Source: Daphnia pulex (taxonomy: Eukaryota > Arthropoda > Branchiopoda > Diplostraca > Daphniidae). From it: DNA of 64,000 nucleotides. Positions 47,446 to 61,054 of the stretch are shown piece after piece. The translations under genes and the position numbers were made by a program. Below the pieces are notes generated by a model, which was not told where the DNA came from, ran no database searches, and worked only from the letters and a program-made list of their open reading frames with translations. The stretch covers positions 434,001 to 498,000 of the forward strand of contig NC_060025.1 of the NCBI RefSeq assembly GCF_021134715.1. Reading direction: 5' to 3'. Numbering within the stretch: the first letter of the stretch is position 1; every line of letters begins with the position of its first letter.

Positions 47446-50400
47446 ATTTTTTAAAAATCGATTCCCTTTGCGATCTCTGTTTATACTCTAACGAGTAATA
47501 CAAATATAGTGCGCAAGCTGCACATTGTATTATAATAAAAAGAGGGCGTGGGAAATTGAATTTTCCTCTCTTTTTCTTATTTTGTCATGCAAATCGTGTC
47601 GATATCACGCCAGTCTGCCTACATCAAATATATTCTTGTATGTAACGGCCTCTTCTTTTCTCTTTATTTTTGGCTTTCTTTTAGGCTATTTTACATCTCC
47701 CCCTGTTTTATATATACGCCGTATATATTAGCCAACAACACAACAACAAAACACCCTCTCCAACATATAGTCTATGCACTGTATAGCAATATAACATGTA
47801 GGCGTCCGATAACGAGGCGCAGCCAGAAAACACGGGAATAAACGACTCTATTAACGGAGGGTATACCCCCTTCTGCCTATACTCACCCTCTTTTATGTCT
47901 ATTATATAAGGCCATACATCCCGTCTATCAGCACACCGCAGATTCTCATGCAGACCCCCCTTTAAAAAAATGGGAGAAGAGATTGTTAAGTTTTATGGAC
48001 ATCTTGTAGCAGCAGCCAAAGTCTATCCATTCTATTTCCCTTTTTTTATCAAAATCGATCGATATATTCTTTTGCGGTGTGACCTTCCAACACGTATAGT
48101 ATACAGGCTCACCATAACAGCATACAACTTGTTCAACTTCTCTTGGCCAACCACTTCAAATATACGATTCTTAGTAAACACACAATGCCTTTGAATGACA
48201 TATACCCCCAAACTCAAATAATAAGAAACAGCTTTTATTTTTTTATTTTTTACTGGGAGATGAAAGTCAGTGCTGAGACCGTAACGACAATCTCTTGTCA
48301 ACAGTTTTCCCATCAATGAATGAAAAGCCCCATAGTATGATGGTCGTCCTACATATATTCCACAGAGCGGCAAATTCTTCAGATTGAAGTGAGGTCAGAC
48401 TAGGAGCAGAACCTCTCCCATCATCAAAGTATAGAGGGGGGATAGCGCCCAAAAGAATGTCGAACCTCGCCAGAAAACGGTCGAATAGAATAGAACTGAC
48501 TCTCTCTCTCTTTGTACGTGTACATATATATATAGACCTATTGTGTGTGATGGATGTATAGTATAGTATAGAAGAGAAAAAGATCATAGATCTCACTCAG
48601 TGCCTCATTTGGGGGTCAGATGCTGCTGACTTGGAGGAGCTTAAAATGCCTATAGCTGATGACAAGCTCCGTGAAAACGTCATAGCACCAAGGGGAATGT
48701 ACATGCACAGGGCTATAAGAAAAAAAGGATATGGAGAGAAGTAAAAAAACAGACATTTTATATGGTGACACGGGGGGTGAGAGTCTATGAACGGAGAATT
48801 TTTTCGGGGCTCCCCCCCATCATCTTTTATTCTATATAAATATATATTTTTTTCATCAATTGATTTGTTCTCTCTTTTCTTGATGAAGAGCGGTGCTGGG
48901 TTAAGCCAAGCGTATGCACATTCATTCCAATAATATAGGCAGAGGCCGGCCCGCTATAAAATATCCATCAGCCCTCTCGGCAGTGATGATGTTTCTTATT
49001 ATATACTTAATAATAAGCAGCACCAGCCAATGACTGCAAATCATTGATTTCAATCATGTGTAAGTAATACCTGCTTATAACACACAAAAAATAACACACT
49101 CTGAATAGTCCTTTAATTCAAGGGGGGTGATAATATTATAACAAATAAACATGTATATAGGATCTGCTATACCAACTAAAAAACTAAAATTCTCAGTGAC
49201 CATCTGTCGGAATATTGCGGGGGGATATTGTCATCATTATCAGCAAACCGCCGTGTCTAATACGGCGTGTGTCGACATTGAATTATTTATTTAACACAAT
49301 AAATTTAAGTTGCACAATTTCGCTACGCGGTTCTTCATGTCCGCCTATACCTCTTACATATTATATAGTATAATATAAATTTATAGTTAAAGGTTGTGTT
49401 GCAGTTGGGCTTGATCGAAAGTCAACCAAGCGCGTGATTTCCCTTGCTCTCTATTTTATTTCCCCTCTGCAGCAATTAAATATCCAGCACATATAGCATT
49501 AAGGAATATATTTATACTTAATATAAAACAAGTTTTCCAGTTGGGGGTGTTGCTCTGCTGAAACTTCGCTCCATCGCACAAAATGTCGAATAATTGGAGA
49601 AATGAAAATTATATAATCCTGTGAGACTATAGGCCTACTGCTGGCTGTTTTATATTCACAAACGTTGCCGTGATCAATTTTCTCGACTTTTTCTTCTCTT
49701 TTTAAATCTAAAAATCGAAGTCGTCGTCCTTAGCAGCACTACCAACTGTGCGCGGCAGCATATTAGTTCTATTCGGTCGGACTTGCCCGCCGTGTTTAAA
49801 TATATAAGAACGGCCTATTACATTGATAGGCTTCATATACCTACCATCCTCTTGTATAGAAAAAGAAAAACTAATTTCTTTGATGGGAATATCTAAAGGG
49901 CAATATAAAAAGAAGAAAAAAATCCCAAGAAAAAGTTGCTTCTCCAACAACAAGTGATTGGATATATGTAGGCTAATATATATCCGTGATCTCTCAGCCA
50001 ACTTCAATGACCAGTGGATCGTGCCTAATTTGTTGGTTATATAAACTCTTCTGATCTATAAAAACTAAAAGAAATAAAAAATGAGAATTCAACAAATAAA
50101 AAATAAAAAAGTTTATAAGAGTTCTCATCTTGATTTTATGATATACCTGATGCAAATAGAACATTCTCTTTCATCCTCTCCCACTCCATTTGCATAGATT
50201 GACTCGTATATAATACAGAGCTCAATGATTTAGTCAGTGTATTAACTCTTATAAACAATCATTTTCTTTTGTTAAATAAACATATAATACTTATCATCCG
50301 TTACATCATATAAAAAGCGACGCAATAGTCTCTCCACACACATAGTCCTTTGATATTATAAATGGGCCCGTCGGTCTGAGATAAGAAAAAAGATAGTCCG

Positions 50401-53400
50401 ACAACGAATTAGACTGTTGTCATCAGACTATATGTGCTCTATAGCCTCTATATAGAGCTAATGGAGGGACGACTTTTTGGCGTCTGTGCCTATACATGTA
50501 CATATATACATATAGGCTATTAAGTGGGAGCTAGACGCGTCGGATATAATAGCCCGACGCGCCAACACCAAACAACAAAACAACGACGACCGTGGTGGTG
50601 GTGATCGTTAACGAGCTGATGGACGGACGGCAGCAAAAGGGTCCAGCCAGAAAGTGTATGACGTCGTATTATAGTATTCTCCCCCAAACAAGCAGTATAA
50701 TACAGCAGAAAGTTTGGGCTATAGACTAATACAGTAGCGAGTAATGTGAGGCGATTTCTACAGCCATACCAACGAAAAAAGAATATCCGGGGGAGAAAAT
50801 ATAAGAGTTTTTATCTGAGTAGACCAGCAGCACGCAGCAGCCCGGCCGTCCCCTTTTTTCTTCTTGTTTCTGGAGAGAACTATTATTATCTACATCTGAC
50901 ATGCACGCTCCTACATAAAGCCTCACACCATAATAGGCCTATAGCAGAGACGAGTAAATGTAATAAGACGGCGTGAAACTCTACAGCAACAGCCAGACAT
51001 ATTGGCTATCCTTTTATACTGTTGTTGGGCTCACCACAGTCCTTGGAAGTTTCCCTTTTTAGGCCTTAGCCCAACACAATGCAGCACTAACGGTAGAATT
51101 GGTGATTAAAAGAATTACAATAAAATATTTAAATAAATAAAAATCAAGTAAAAAATAAAAAATATTAAAATTAATTAATAAAATAATAATAAATACAAAT
51201 ATTGAAATATGAAATAATTTAACCAAAAAAATTGGTAATTAAAATTTTGAATAAAAATCGCAATCAAAATTAGGTTGTAACCATCAAAAATGTCGATCTC
51301 ATCTGGATGATTTACTCTTCACAATGGTTCCCGGCCTGGACCACCCAGATTTCTAAACATCTGATCTGATAGGCTACACATCAGGCCTACATATTTATAG
51401 TATATAGAAATAAATATCTTTGTATTCCACTACATGCTGGGCTGTGCTGGTTTATAATGCTGGCACAGCCATCATTAGCTCTTGTATACTTGTGTAATGG
51501 GGAATCCTTTCCAGGGAATCGTTCACACAAACAAAATATTCGATTGTTCATCCCAGACTATAGGACCAACACACAATTGGGCATTGACGTCACAGACGTC
51601 ACGATATTTATTGTCACGAAACGTCTATATATTTCTCCCGCATCAGATGATGAACCATATCGATACACAGATTTTAATGTCGTATAATCATCCTGCAAGA
51701 CAACTTGGCAGCCAGTTTCAAAAGAAATTAAAGTTAAATTCTGAAAGCAGAGGAGTATATAAGTATACATTTCCAGCAAATATTATAACGATCAACTCGT
51801 CGTCGTATCATTACGTCTCTCGGTAGATTTGACGAGATCGCAGATGCTTGTCTCCTAGATGGACCAATAATATAAGACGACTAACGCACACAAATGCGGC
51901 ATCATCAAATAGAAATGAAAAAAAAATACACAAAATGGCATCAAGAAAATGACGACGTCTGAAAGAAAATCATCAGAGCGAGAGCACATCACGGACTGGG
52001 ACCCTTTTTCATATTGACATCAAATCAAAGGCTAAAAAAATCAACGAAATGAAGCCAAGATGCACTTATTTATATAATAGCTACACGCTGCTGTGCTGTT
52101 CGTCTCATTTCAAAAAGAAAATTTATACTTGTGAGTCTTTCCAGGCAAAAGCCAGTCAATAAATTGTCGTGTTATATACTTTCGTTTTTTTCTCGTCTTT
52201 TGTTCTATTATTTGGACCCTTTTATATACGCGGATGTGCAGCCGAGCCATTAAAACAAGAGCGCGGGAGGGAGATCATTTTTCAAAACGGGAAATCAACG
52301 TGACATTATCTGCGTTGGATATATTATATAGAAATGACATCTCTTCAAAGTCTTTATATTTCTTTTCAAGCCAAATTTACATAATATTATATATACCCCC
52401 CTCATACTATTCTTTGTCCCCTACAGCGTTGACTACGACAATGTCGTCAAGCGTAGAAAAAAGCCAATTAAGTCCCTGATTGGTGCACGTTCTTCATTTG
52501 TCTATTCCAGACTGGAAATAATATTAGGAACCAAGGGGTGAAAAATAAAATTTCAGAAGAAAAAGTTGATCGGAAACGAGCGAGTGCATCGCCATGGAAA
52601 AGTCAATAAACGTCATTTTTATATTTTCATCTCCGTGTCTAAATAATATTTATAACGGCGCTGTTGCTGCTGAGAACGTACAGCCCAATCATCATGCATA
52701 GCCAACTAATAATAATAACTTGAAGCAGACGAGTTTCTTCTCGCCAATTTACCCTCTGCTCGTCTCTGTAACTCGTTCCAAAAGTTGATATTCCGAACGA
52801 TTTGATTGGCGACGAAACTTTGGTTATCTCTCACACCACTATCGCTGCTGCATCAGCAGCTATGCACAAGTCTAGTAGTCTATAGTTTTCGTGCATAATA
52901 ATATTCATTCTCCAATAAGTTATATTCAGCGAAACTCTATTAGATAATGAGGGGGGATGCCTATAAGAAACTTTTTGATTGAAGTCAAACCCATCCTATA
53001 ACGTGTAAATTGCAGAAACCTTTCGAGCACAATTACACCCGTTCGTATATTATCGTGTTAAAACTTATGACTAAACCCACTCACCTGTACATCTTCACCT
53101 ATAGTTATACACTTTTATAAGGCCAGCGATAGGCCTACACAATAAGTTCAAATCGAATTGTTATAGATTTAGTTATTATATTCCAGGGCCTAAACACAAA
53201 TAGGCCTAATACAGGGTATATAGATCTTTGATGAGTGTATAATATGATGTGAGGACTCTTACAATATAAACATGCTGTGAACTGTTGGGCGTATACAAAT
53301 GCATTATATGCATATACAAAACAGACGTCCTGTGCGTATTATAATCCTTGACTTTTTGCGTATAATGGGATTGGAGAGTCGCTGTTTGATTTTTGCATGG

Positions 53401-56400
53401 CTGAATGCATTATACATATCCTATACTCGCCCATTGAAAAATTCTACAGCATATCGAGAGGAGCGATTCATCGTACATATAACTGCACACAATCTCTCCA
53501 ACGCTCATGATGTCATATCCCCCCTACAGCATGGCAGCTCTTGTGTGTGTGCTCGCCGTTTTTCCTCCAATCATTTAGATGATCGCAAAGGGAGAGCGCG
53601 CGCGCTCGTCTCTGGCCCTCGTTGCCTTCAATTTCCGCTGCAATGGATTCGAGTGCTGTGCCGCCAGGCTACGGCATTCAGCACAGGGACCATTAAGCGC
53701 CGCGCGAGCGGCAAAAGAAGAAGAAAAAAGAGCCAACCCATCCCTATATATGAGCACGCGAGCTTCTTTCTCTTTTCTTCTCTGCTGACGAGCCGCAAAA
53801 GCTCATCCCCAAAAATGGAGAGACGACGAGTATTTTCTTGATGTGTCGTCTGTGTGTCATTCGCTTATTGTTGCGGGCTGCCCCACGGGCTGGGTCTTTA
53901 CACCAGCAGAACAGCACAAAGTTAGACAACAAAACATAACAATCTTCAGAGTTGTCCCTTTAATAGCCGCACACACAAATTTCAAAATGAAAACACGCGT
54001 CAAAAAATTTCGGCTATTTTATATATCTTCTTGTGCTTGCTGTTGCTGTGACGGAAAAGAATTCCGCCGGCGGATGTTGTTCGCCGCGTCACTGCTCCTG
54101 ATGGCCATCACACCAACTAGTGGGAAAAAAAAGAGCCGCTGTGTACATCAAATAAAATTCAAAAGAAAAAAGAAAAATTTAATTGGATAGTTTTGAAAAT
54201 GATTTACATCGCGCCGCTGCTGCTGCTGTGTGGCCATCTTGCGCGATCTAAATAGTAATAGATATAAAGAAAAAGCAGTTTTCTTCTACTCTACATAATA
54301 TGACGAGAAAAGGAGAGGGTATATGCTGGCCAGCAAGAGCAGCTGTTGCAGCAGCACTCCCGCGTCGCGCGGATTAAATCAGGTGTAAAACGCCCGTTGC
54401 AGCACAGCATTTTCCCCACTGGGCATTTATTACGATTATGATTAGAGCCCTCAATTGTACACTATACCATATAGGAGTATTCCAGCAAGGCTCTCTTTAG
54501 TATAGAAAGAAAAGTGTACAGAAATTGACCAAAAAGTGACACCCCGTCGTGATGCATCTCTTTTCGCCGATGATCAAAAGATCCTCCAACATTTTCCCTG
54601 CTGTTTGGGGGATATATGATGAAGAGGGGGGTTCGTCAAATATGTATAGAGCCACCCCATACAGCTTCATCCCAGCAAGCCTCAGCACAGAAAAAAGACA
54701 TTGAACATGTCCGAGAGTGTGTGCTGCTGGACGACGAGAAGAGAGTTTGTTGTGGCTGGGCGAATCAAATGAGAGAATAAAACGGAAAAGAAAAAGGGGA
54801 TTACGTGACGGTGAAATCAAGTCCAGCATACAACAAAACGCAATAAAAGCCTTTGCTCCTTCTTTTACTTCATTCCTATATAACATTTCACATCTCTCCC
54901 ATCAGACATAGCAAAGAAGAAGAAGAAGATTTTGATGTGGGGGGTGTGCGTGTATATATTTTCGCGGGCTGGGGCTCTCCTGTTACAATGGCCAGGCTAT
55001 AGTCCAGCTCTCCATTTTCCCTCTCTCTGCTCATTGTGTTGCATCATAAATCCGTATAATTGACTGTGTGGCAAAAAGGGGAGGTGGAGTGGGCGGCACA
55101 GCAGCAGCGCCAGAGAGCAACTCACGCGTCACTGGACATCGCAGCATTTCCAGCACAACTGCACAGCACCGGTGCTGTGGGGTGCTGCACATGTAGGCTA
55201 TACACAATTCATCCCTGGGCGCGTGTGTATATTTCTATACTCGGCATAAGCATGTGAGGACATTACGGTTGATGCGTATTGACAAAACAGTTGTTGACTT
55301 TCGATAGGCAAAAGAGGATCATCAGATATAAATTCACTTGAATTTTCCAATGTTATAGAAGATAATAAGAGGCCCATCATGTAATAATGAATAAGTCGAC
55401 AAGTGCTGTCCCTTTTGTATTATTAAATTATTATTATCTTCTTCATATTCTTGTCTCTGCCTCTCTCGTGTTTGGAGTGGCGTCAGAGTGGATCGAGCAT
55501 CAACTTGGTGTTTGGCAGCACAGCTCGTCTCCCCTCTTTTTTTTATTATATTCTGGTGTATACAGCTCGCCCATGTTTAGATCGTGTCGTGTGCTTAAGC
55601 TGCGGATTATCTTACCACCAGACCTTGCTGCCATCACGTGCATTTCTCTCCTCCTCCTTGCTGGCGTATATCAAATTTACATTTAAATTCTTTCGTCGTA
55701 CATTTCCAAGATGTCTGGACATTTTCCCATTTTCTGATGGAATAAACAAAAGGGAGGAAAACAAAATAAATAACAAATTTGCATATATATAAAATCAAAA
55801 TAGACATTTGCTAGATATTTCTCTCTCGGGCATATTCTTTTTCAGTCTGTCTGACGTGTCAGCCAAATCGGATTTTCTCTTTGTTTTGCTTATAATTTTC
55901 TGATTTATTCTTAAAATGCGCGTTTCCTGTTGGGCCAGCAGAAATAAACATTTCCGAATGCGTCACGTCGAAAAACCTTTTTTGGTTGTTGGGAAAAGTC
56001 TTTCGTCAAAGCCACAACTGTCTGTTTCACTTACCGTAGAAATAGCATATAGATAGAAACACATTTCGGGGTGAGGTACGGAGAGGAGCGGCCGCTACAT
56101 TCACGGGTCCAGCCAATCGTGTAATGTCATTAAAAAACAACGGAAAATAAATAAAATAAATAGAGAAAATGCATTAAGAAATATATAAAGAAAAATATCG
56201 ACGTAATAGATGGCTATGCTGTTGTGTGGTTGGGGGGGACCTATATGTACCGCACAAAGTTGAGTTATAGGAAATATATATAAAAGAAAAAGAGGTGGGT
56301 TGTGTGGCCATTGGGCGCGCGCCTAATTGAACGCGTGCCACCCATGCTTGATTGGATGTCTCCATAGCAACGCAGCCCCAATGCCTTTTATACATTTCTT

Positions 56401-59400
56401 ACACCCCGCACCGACTTGATTATATATATAAAATAAGCTAGCCCACGGAGAAAATACATAATGTATTAAACGCGTTTCTCCCTGGGCAAAAATGCGCCGG
56501 CCAGAATATCTAAATATACTTTTCCATAAGAAAATTGAAATGCATTCTTCTAAAAATATATAAGAAAATATATAAATCTTAGCTAATAATGGTCGTTGCC
56601 TATTATGTATTAATCCATCCATCAGATAATATGCACACAGCACTTTTGGTATATTATGTGATGACCATTATACAACGAGAGGACGTGCTGTGCACATATA
56701 TTAGCCATGTTGGCTGCATCCGAATAAAAGCCAACAGTCCCGTTTGCGCGACTCTTGTGTTTTGTTTGCGCCGCATCTTTTTAAGATACATCTATAAATT
56801 CCCCGTCGTCTAGTTTAGATCTATTCGATGTAATCCGCGTGACGCTTTTGTTCCCGCGTGTATACAACTCGGTCGAGCCAAGAAGACGAGACGTGACCGG
56901 CAAATCAACATCCAATCACATTTAGAGCATTGCCCAAAAGTCCTTGTCCTATACTCTACAGCTCCCGCGTTGCATTATGGCCACTTTTCTCTCCCGTTAG
57001 TAGTATAGTATAGCACTCGCTTCAATTTGACACAAGTAGCTCGATATATACGAGAGATGTACCCCATGCACAGCAGTACTGTTATAAGCTTCTTATTCTT
57101 TTCTGTGTTTAGACGTTATACAACTTGTCACAAGGAAATTGGATAAACATCCCGTAAATATTTTAAAAACAAACAATTCGCTTTATATTTTGTTCACAAA
57201 CGATCGAACCGTAAACGTCTATTTGACATGTTCCGGGGACGAATATAATAAAATAAGTGCTGGTGATTTATCTCTCCAAATGATCTACTTTCCCTAAATA
57301 CATATATATAGTTGTAACTATTTCTTACGTGTCGCTGCACTCGGCGTGATCCCGCAAAACATTTCGGTTGACAACAGCAGCAGTTGAGCGTGTCTATATA
57401 TAAGAAAAACAAGGGGTGAGAGAATATATATAATTCAAGAGAGGGGCTAATACTATCTACTACAGCAGGAGCACACAGTGATAAAGAGATAAGCGAAACC
57501 TTTGGTTATTGTCACCTACTGGAAAAAGACGCACATATAGCTAAACAAGAGGAAGAGAGAGTCTCTCGAGTTTTTTTCCTCGAGTGATTTCAGTAGTTGC
57601 TGATACAATTATAAGGCAGCACCCAAATTGAAAGTCTTCCTAAACATTTGACACGCAACTTAGATACGACATCAGCTGGCAGAAAATGTGTAAAACAATA
57701 TAATGTGATCAGCAGCACGTATTATTCCCTTTTTTTAGAACCGAAATGTGTATACAGTACTATGGTACGTTTCATGCAGTTCACTGCCTCACTGACTTTT
57801 CCCAGTTTGACGTAACACACATGTGTGTGTATATTATTATTATTTTCTTTCCCATTCAATTTCTGGTGATGGGGTGTGGTCCATCGGTATTTGAAGGGGC
57901 GGAGTCGCTAGAGGGTTTCAAAGTTGGCGCGCGTCAACAAAAGACACCTGAGACCTATGCACGTACAGTATTTTTTTCAAATATAAAAAAATACCAAAGC
58001 TTCAAATGTTCAATAGAAATATCTAAGAACCAGGAAATTCCAAAATACCTGTGCCAATGTCCTAAATTTCTTAGAGAAAGAAAAAAAGGCCAACTCGTGT
58101 CTGATGATCATATCCCCATGTATAGCATCAACCGGATAGGCCAAATATATAACACAATACTCTTTAAAAAAAAAAGATGAATAGTTCTTGTGATAGTGAC
58201 CATATAGAGCTCAAAATGCCACGTAACATACGTGTATAGCCTATATGTATTTCTATATACCCATTTTATCGTCGTAAAATACATTGATAGGGCGCGTCAT
58301 TTGTATAAATTTAATAGTTAAATACTGTTAAATATCAGCGCAGTGTTCAAATGACTCAGCCCCGGGAAAGTTTTTCTTTATTCCTTATTCTTATTATATT
58401 ATTTCGGTCTTCTTCTTTGGCTATCCGCATCATATGCTGTTAAGCAAATGGTACAGAAGTAATTCGGTCGGGGGCCCCCCTTATCATTCACCACCTTGTG
58501 TGCTGCTACAGCTCTGCTGCTGTTGGATATTTCGGCCTCATGTTTTTATATTATATAAGGTATGACTACTAGCTACATATGGATAATAATAGAGAAATAC
58601 CTCGGAAAAAAGGCCCTCTCAACAAGGTTATATGTGGGAAAATGTCATATTTCATACACATTGTATAGCCTACGCAGTTTTATAAGCGTGTCAAAGATTT
58701 TTGTCGAACTATTATAATACGTGTAGGCCTACACGTTTTCCTGCTTTTGTGACCCACAGCATTTGGGTTATAAGCGACGAGGTGTCAGCACATTATAACC
58801 CGTCAATTTCGATATAGCCTACACAACAGAAAAGGATAGAATGGAACTGTTGGATGGATGAGTTGTACAAATGTTTTTTTTCGCAATTGATATTATTTCC
58901 TTTACGTGCTGTCCGTCTTATTACTGTACTGAATATGGAAGCCCTTTTCCGGAGGAAATCTCTGTGCTGGATAATAAGAGAGAGAACTCTTTTATAGAGG
59001 CATATCAATAGAGCATTGACGTGTGGGCGCTTGTATTAAATACAGCAGGGCCTAAAGCAGTTGGCAACGTCACCAGTTGCGGTCTGAAAAATATATAGGA
59101 CTATCCGGCCAGTCCTACAGCAGCCACTCGGACAGCAGGCCAGAGAGGGAAGAAGAAAAATGACGAATGGGTTTTCTATATAGAAATATATAAAATATAT
59201 AAGGGTGACGATTGAAAAGAAGCGACCGACAAGGGCGAACGAAGGAGGAGCACAGCCCATAGAAAAAGAGAGAAAATATAAAATACATAGAAGAAGAAAG
59301 AAAAGAGACATCTCATTTTGGCTGATATGCTTTTGCGGCTTGTCACTTGCATTGCAAAGTCACTCTACAACATTTCCAGGCATAGCCTACAATATATATA

Positions 59401-61054
59401 AATAGGCAGCGCATGATACGGATGGATATATGGCACAAAGCGGCCGGCCGCTTGCGCTGGGTTATTATAAATAAAATATGAAATGTGTGTGACGTAGGCG
59501 TCTCGTGTGCGAAAGCAAAAATCTCTCTATAATACATAAATATATATATATAACAAGAGCAGACCCAAAAAGTGTGTATGTGGCGTCGATGGCGTCATAA
59601 ATCATCAATGGCACGCTGCCGTTGATAGCCGACCGTCGCTTGTATTTTGCCATACCAAGATAGTCTAGTACAACATAATGTGTAATATTGAACTCTTCTG
59701 CAGAGACTCGATATACAACCCCTCGATTTTTTGAAACGAAATTTTACAGTCTCCCCTTTTCTTTCGTGATATTTGGTTCAAATTGATTTATATTCATTTC
59801 CCCCTTTTTGGCTGCTGTCCCTGCTCCTATCTCTGTGTATACACCCCTGTACATAGGCTACACAATAGGAGTTCAACATAAAATACATAAATAGATATAC
59901 ACACAATGGATAAAAGATACAACATTGTATCGTGTACGCGCGGTCATTTCATTTTTTTAAAACCGCCAGCGAATTGAAATTTGATTTACAACACGCGACG
60001 TTATTTTAAATAAAATGTTTTTCTTTAGTTCTTTATACCCTCATGGCATCCATTATTCATTGGAGAGTATCTTTTTCCACTGTCTTATTTGCATCCAAAT
60101 GGACGATATGACACCGATTGCCATTTGGCACTGCGAGGTCATCAATAGGCTTTCACATAATATCTTATGTATTTAAAAATTCAAATTTAATGTGAATGGT
60201 TAACAATGTTTAATGTGATAATAAAAAATTGGAGTCGCAACTGTTGGACTGTTGCCGAGGCCAATTCGTACCGCGTTCAGTACATCGGGACTCCCGAAAT
60301 ATGTGTTCTTTCGGTTTTGTAGGTCTGCTGTTTTTTTCACGCTTGAAGGCTGAATTAGGCTGTATTTAATTATATAAGAAATTGTGAAGAAAAAATTGAC
60401 TTTCTCTATACTGAGAAACCCTATACAGATGATGTTCTTTTGTACACCTCATTTGCATTTCAAATGGACACTGTGACATTGTGATTGTCGTTTAGAGGTT
60501 GCCAAAAAATCGTATTTCGCTGTCGGGGCATCCCATTAAACAAATTGTTCGACTCGTTTCAAATAATATTTCGCCGACTATTGTAAGTCGATGAACCCCG
60601 AACAGATTGGCAGCAGCACACAAGTGGCTTCCAAGTGCGTTGAAAAAGCTATACAAGCGAACGGGGTCATCAAAAGGGGAACTGGTGACAATGGCCATCT
60701 TCAACTTTATGTGTTATAGGTAATGATTGATGCTGGTTTTTATTCGATTCACAAAAGAATCAACAGCAGCAGCAGTAGGAGGAAAAGGTCAAAGGGGTCC
60801 TGCTACTTTTTGGAGGTGTTCCGTTCCACCCTCTGATCCCCCTCCCATACAAATAACTATATAGGATAACACCTCCCCACTCTTTTATGGGCGAAAGAAT
60901 GAAAGCCCAGGTGTTAAACTGATTGTCACTCCTGTGTACAGCACATATACAGAGACCCTAGATACTTATACTAAACGTCTCTTGTAGGGTCGTTATTTAA
61001 GCCATAGTCAGATATGAATAATATAACCCATTTGGTATTACTCGATTTTTGATT
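47446..61054. other. Gene-poor AT-rich region, part 2
   Basis: About 13.6 kb between the two duplicate copies without a supported gene. TATATA-type runs and the palindrome TAGGCCTA recur (49630, 50934, 53130, 53201, 58724). A GC-richer island with GCGCGCGC lies at about 53590-53720 and may be a promoter or regulatory element. The longest frame (53299-53841, 180 codons) covers that island and has no domain. A frame at 57746-58180 contains an internal MGCGPS start but no other support. Confidence 0.45.
58719..58736. repeat. 18-base perfect palindrome centred on TAGGCCTA
   Basis: ACGTGTAGGCCTACACGT reads the same on both strands. It is the longest extension of the TAGGCCTA motif found in the gene-poor region. 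Confidence 0.9.

Noticed and set aside
53299..53841. Plus-strand open frame of 180 codons, the longest in the gene-poor region
   Set aside because: No domain, no splice sites, and mixed composition that crosses a GC island. It looks like chance.
57746..58180. Open frame containing an internal MGCGPS start that resembles a myristoylation site
   Set aside because: The motif is short, the rest has no domain, and the frame ends in an A run.
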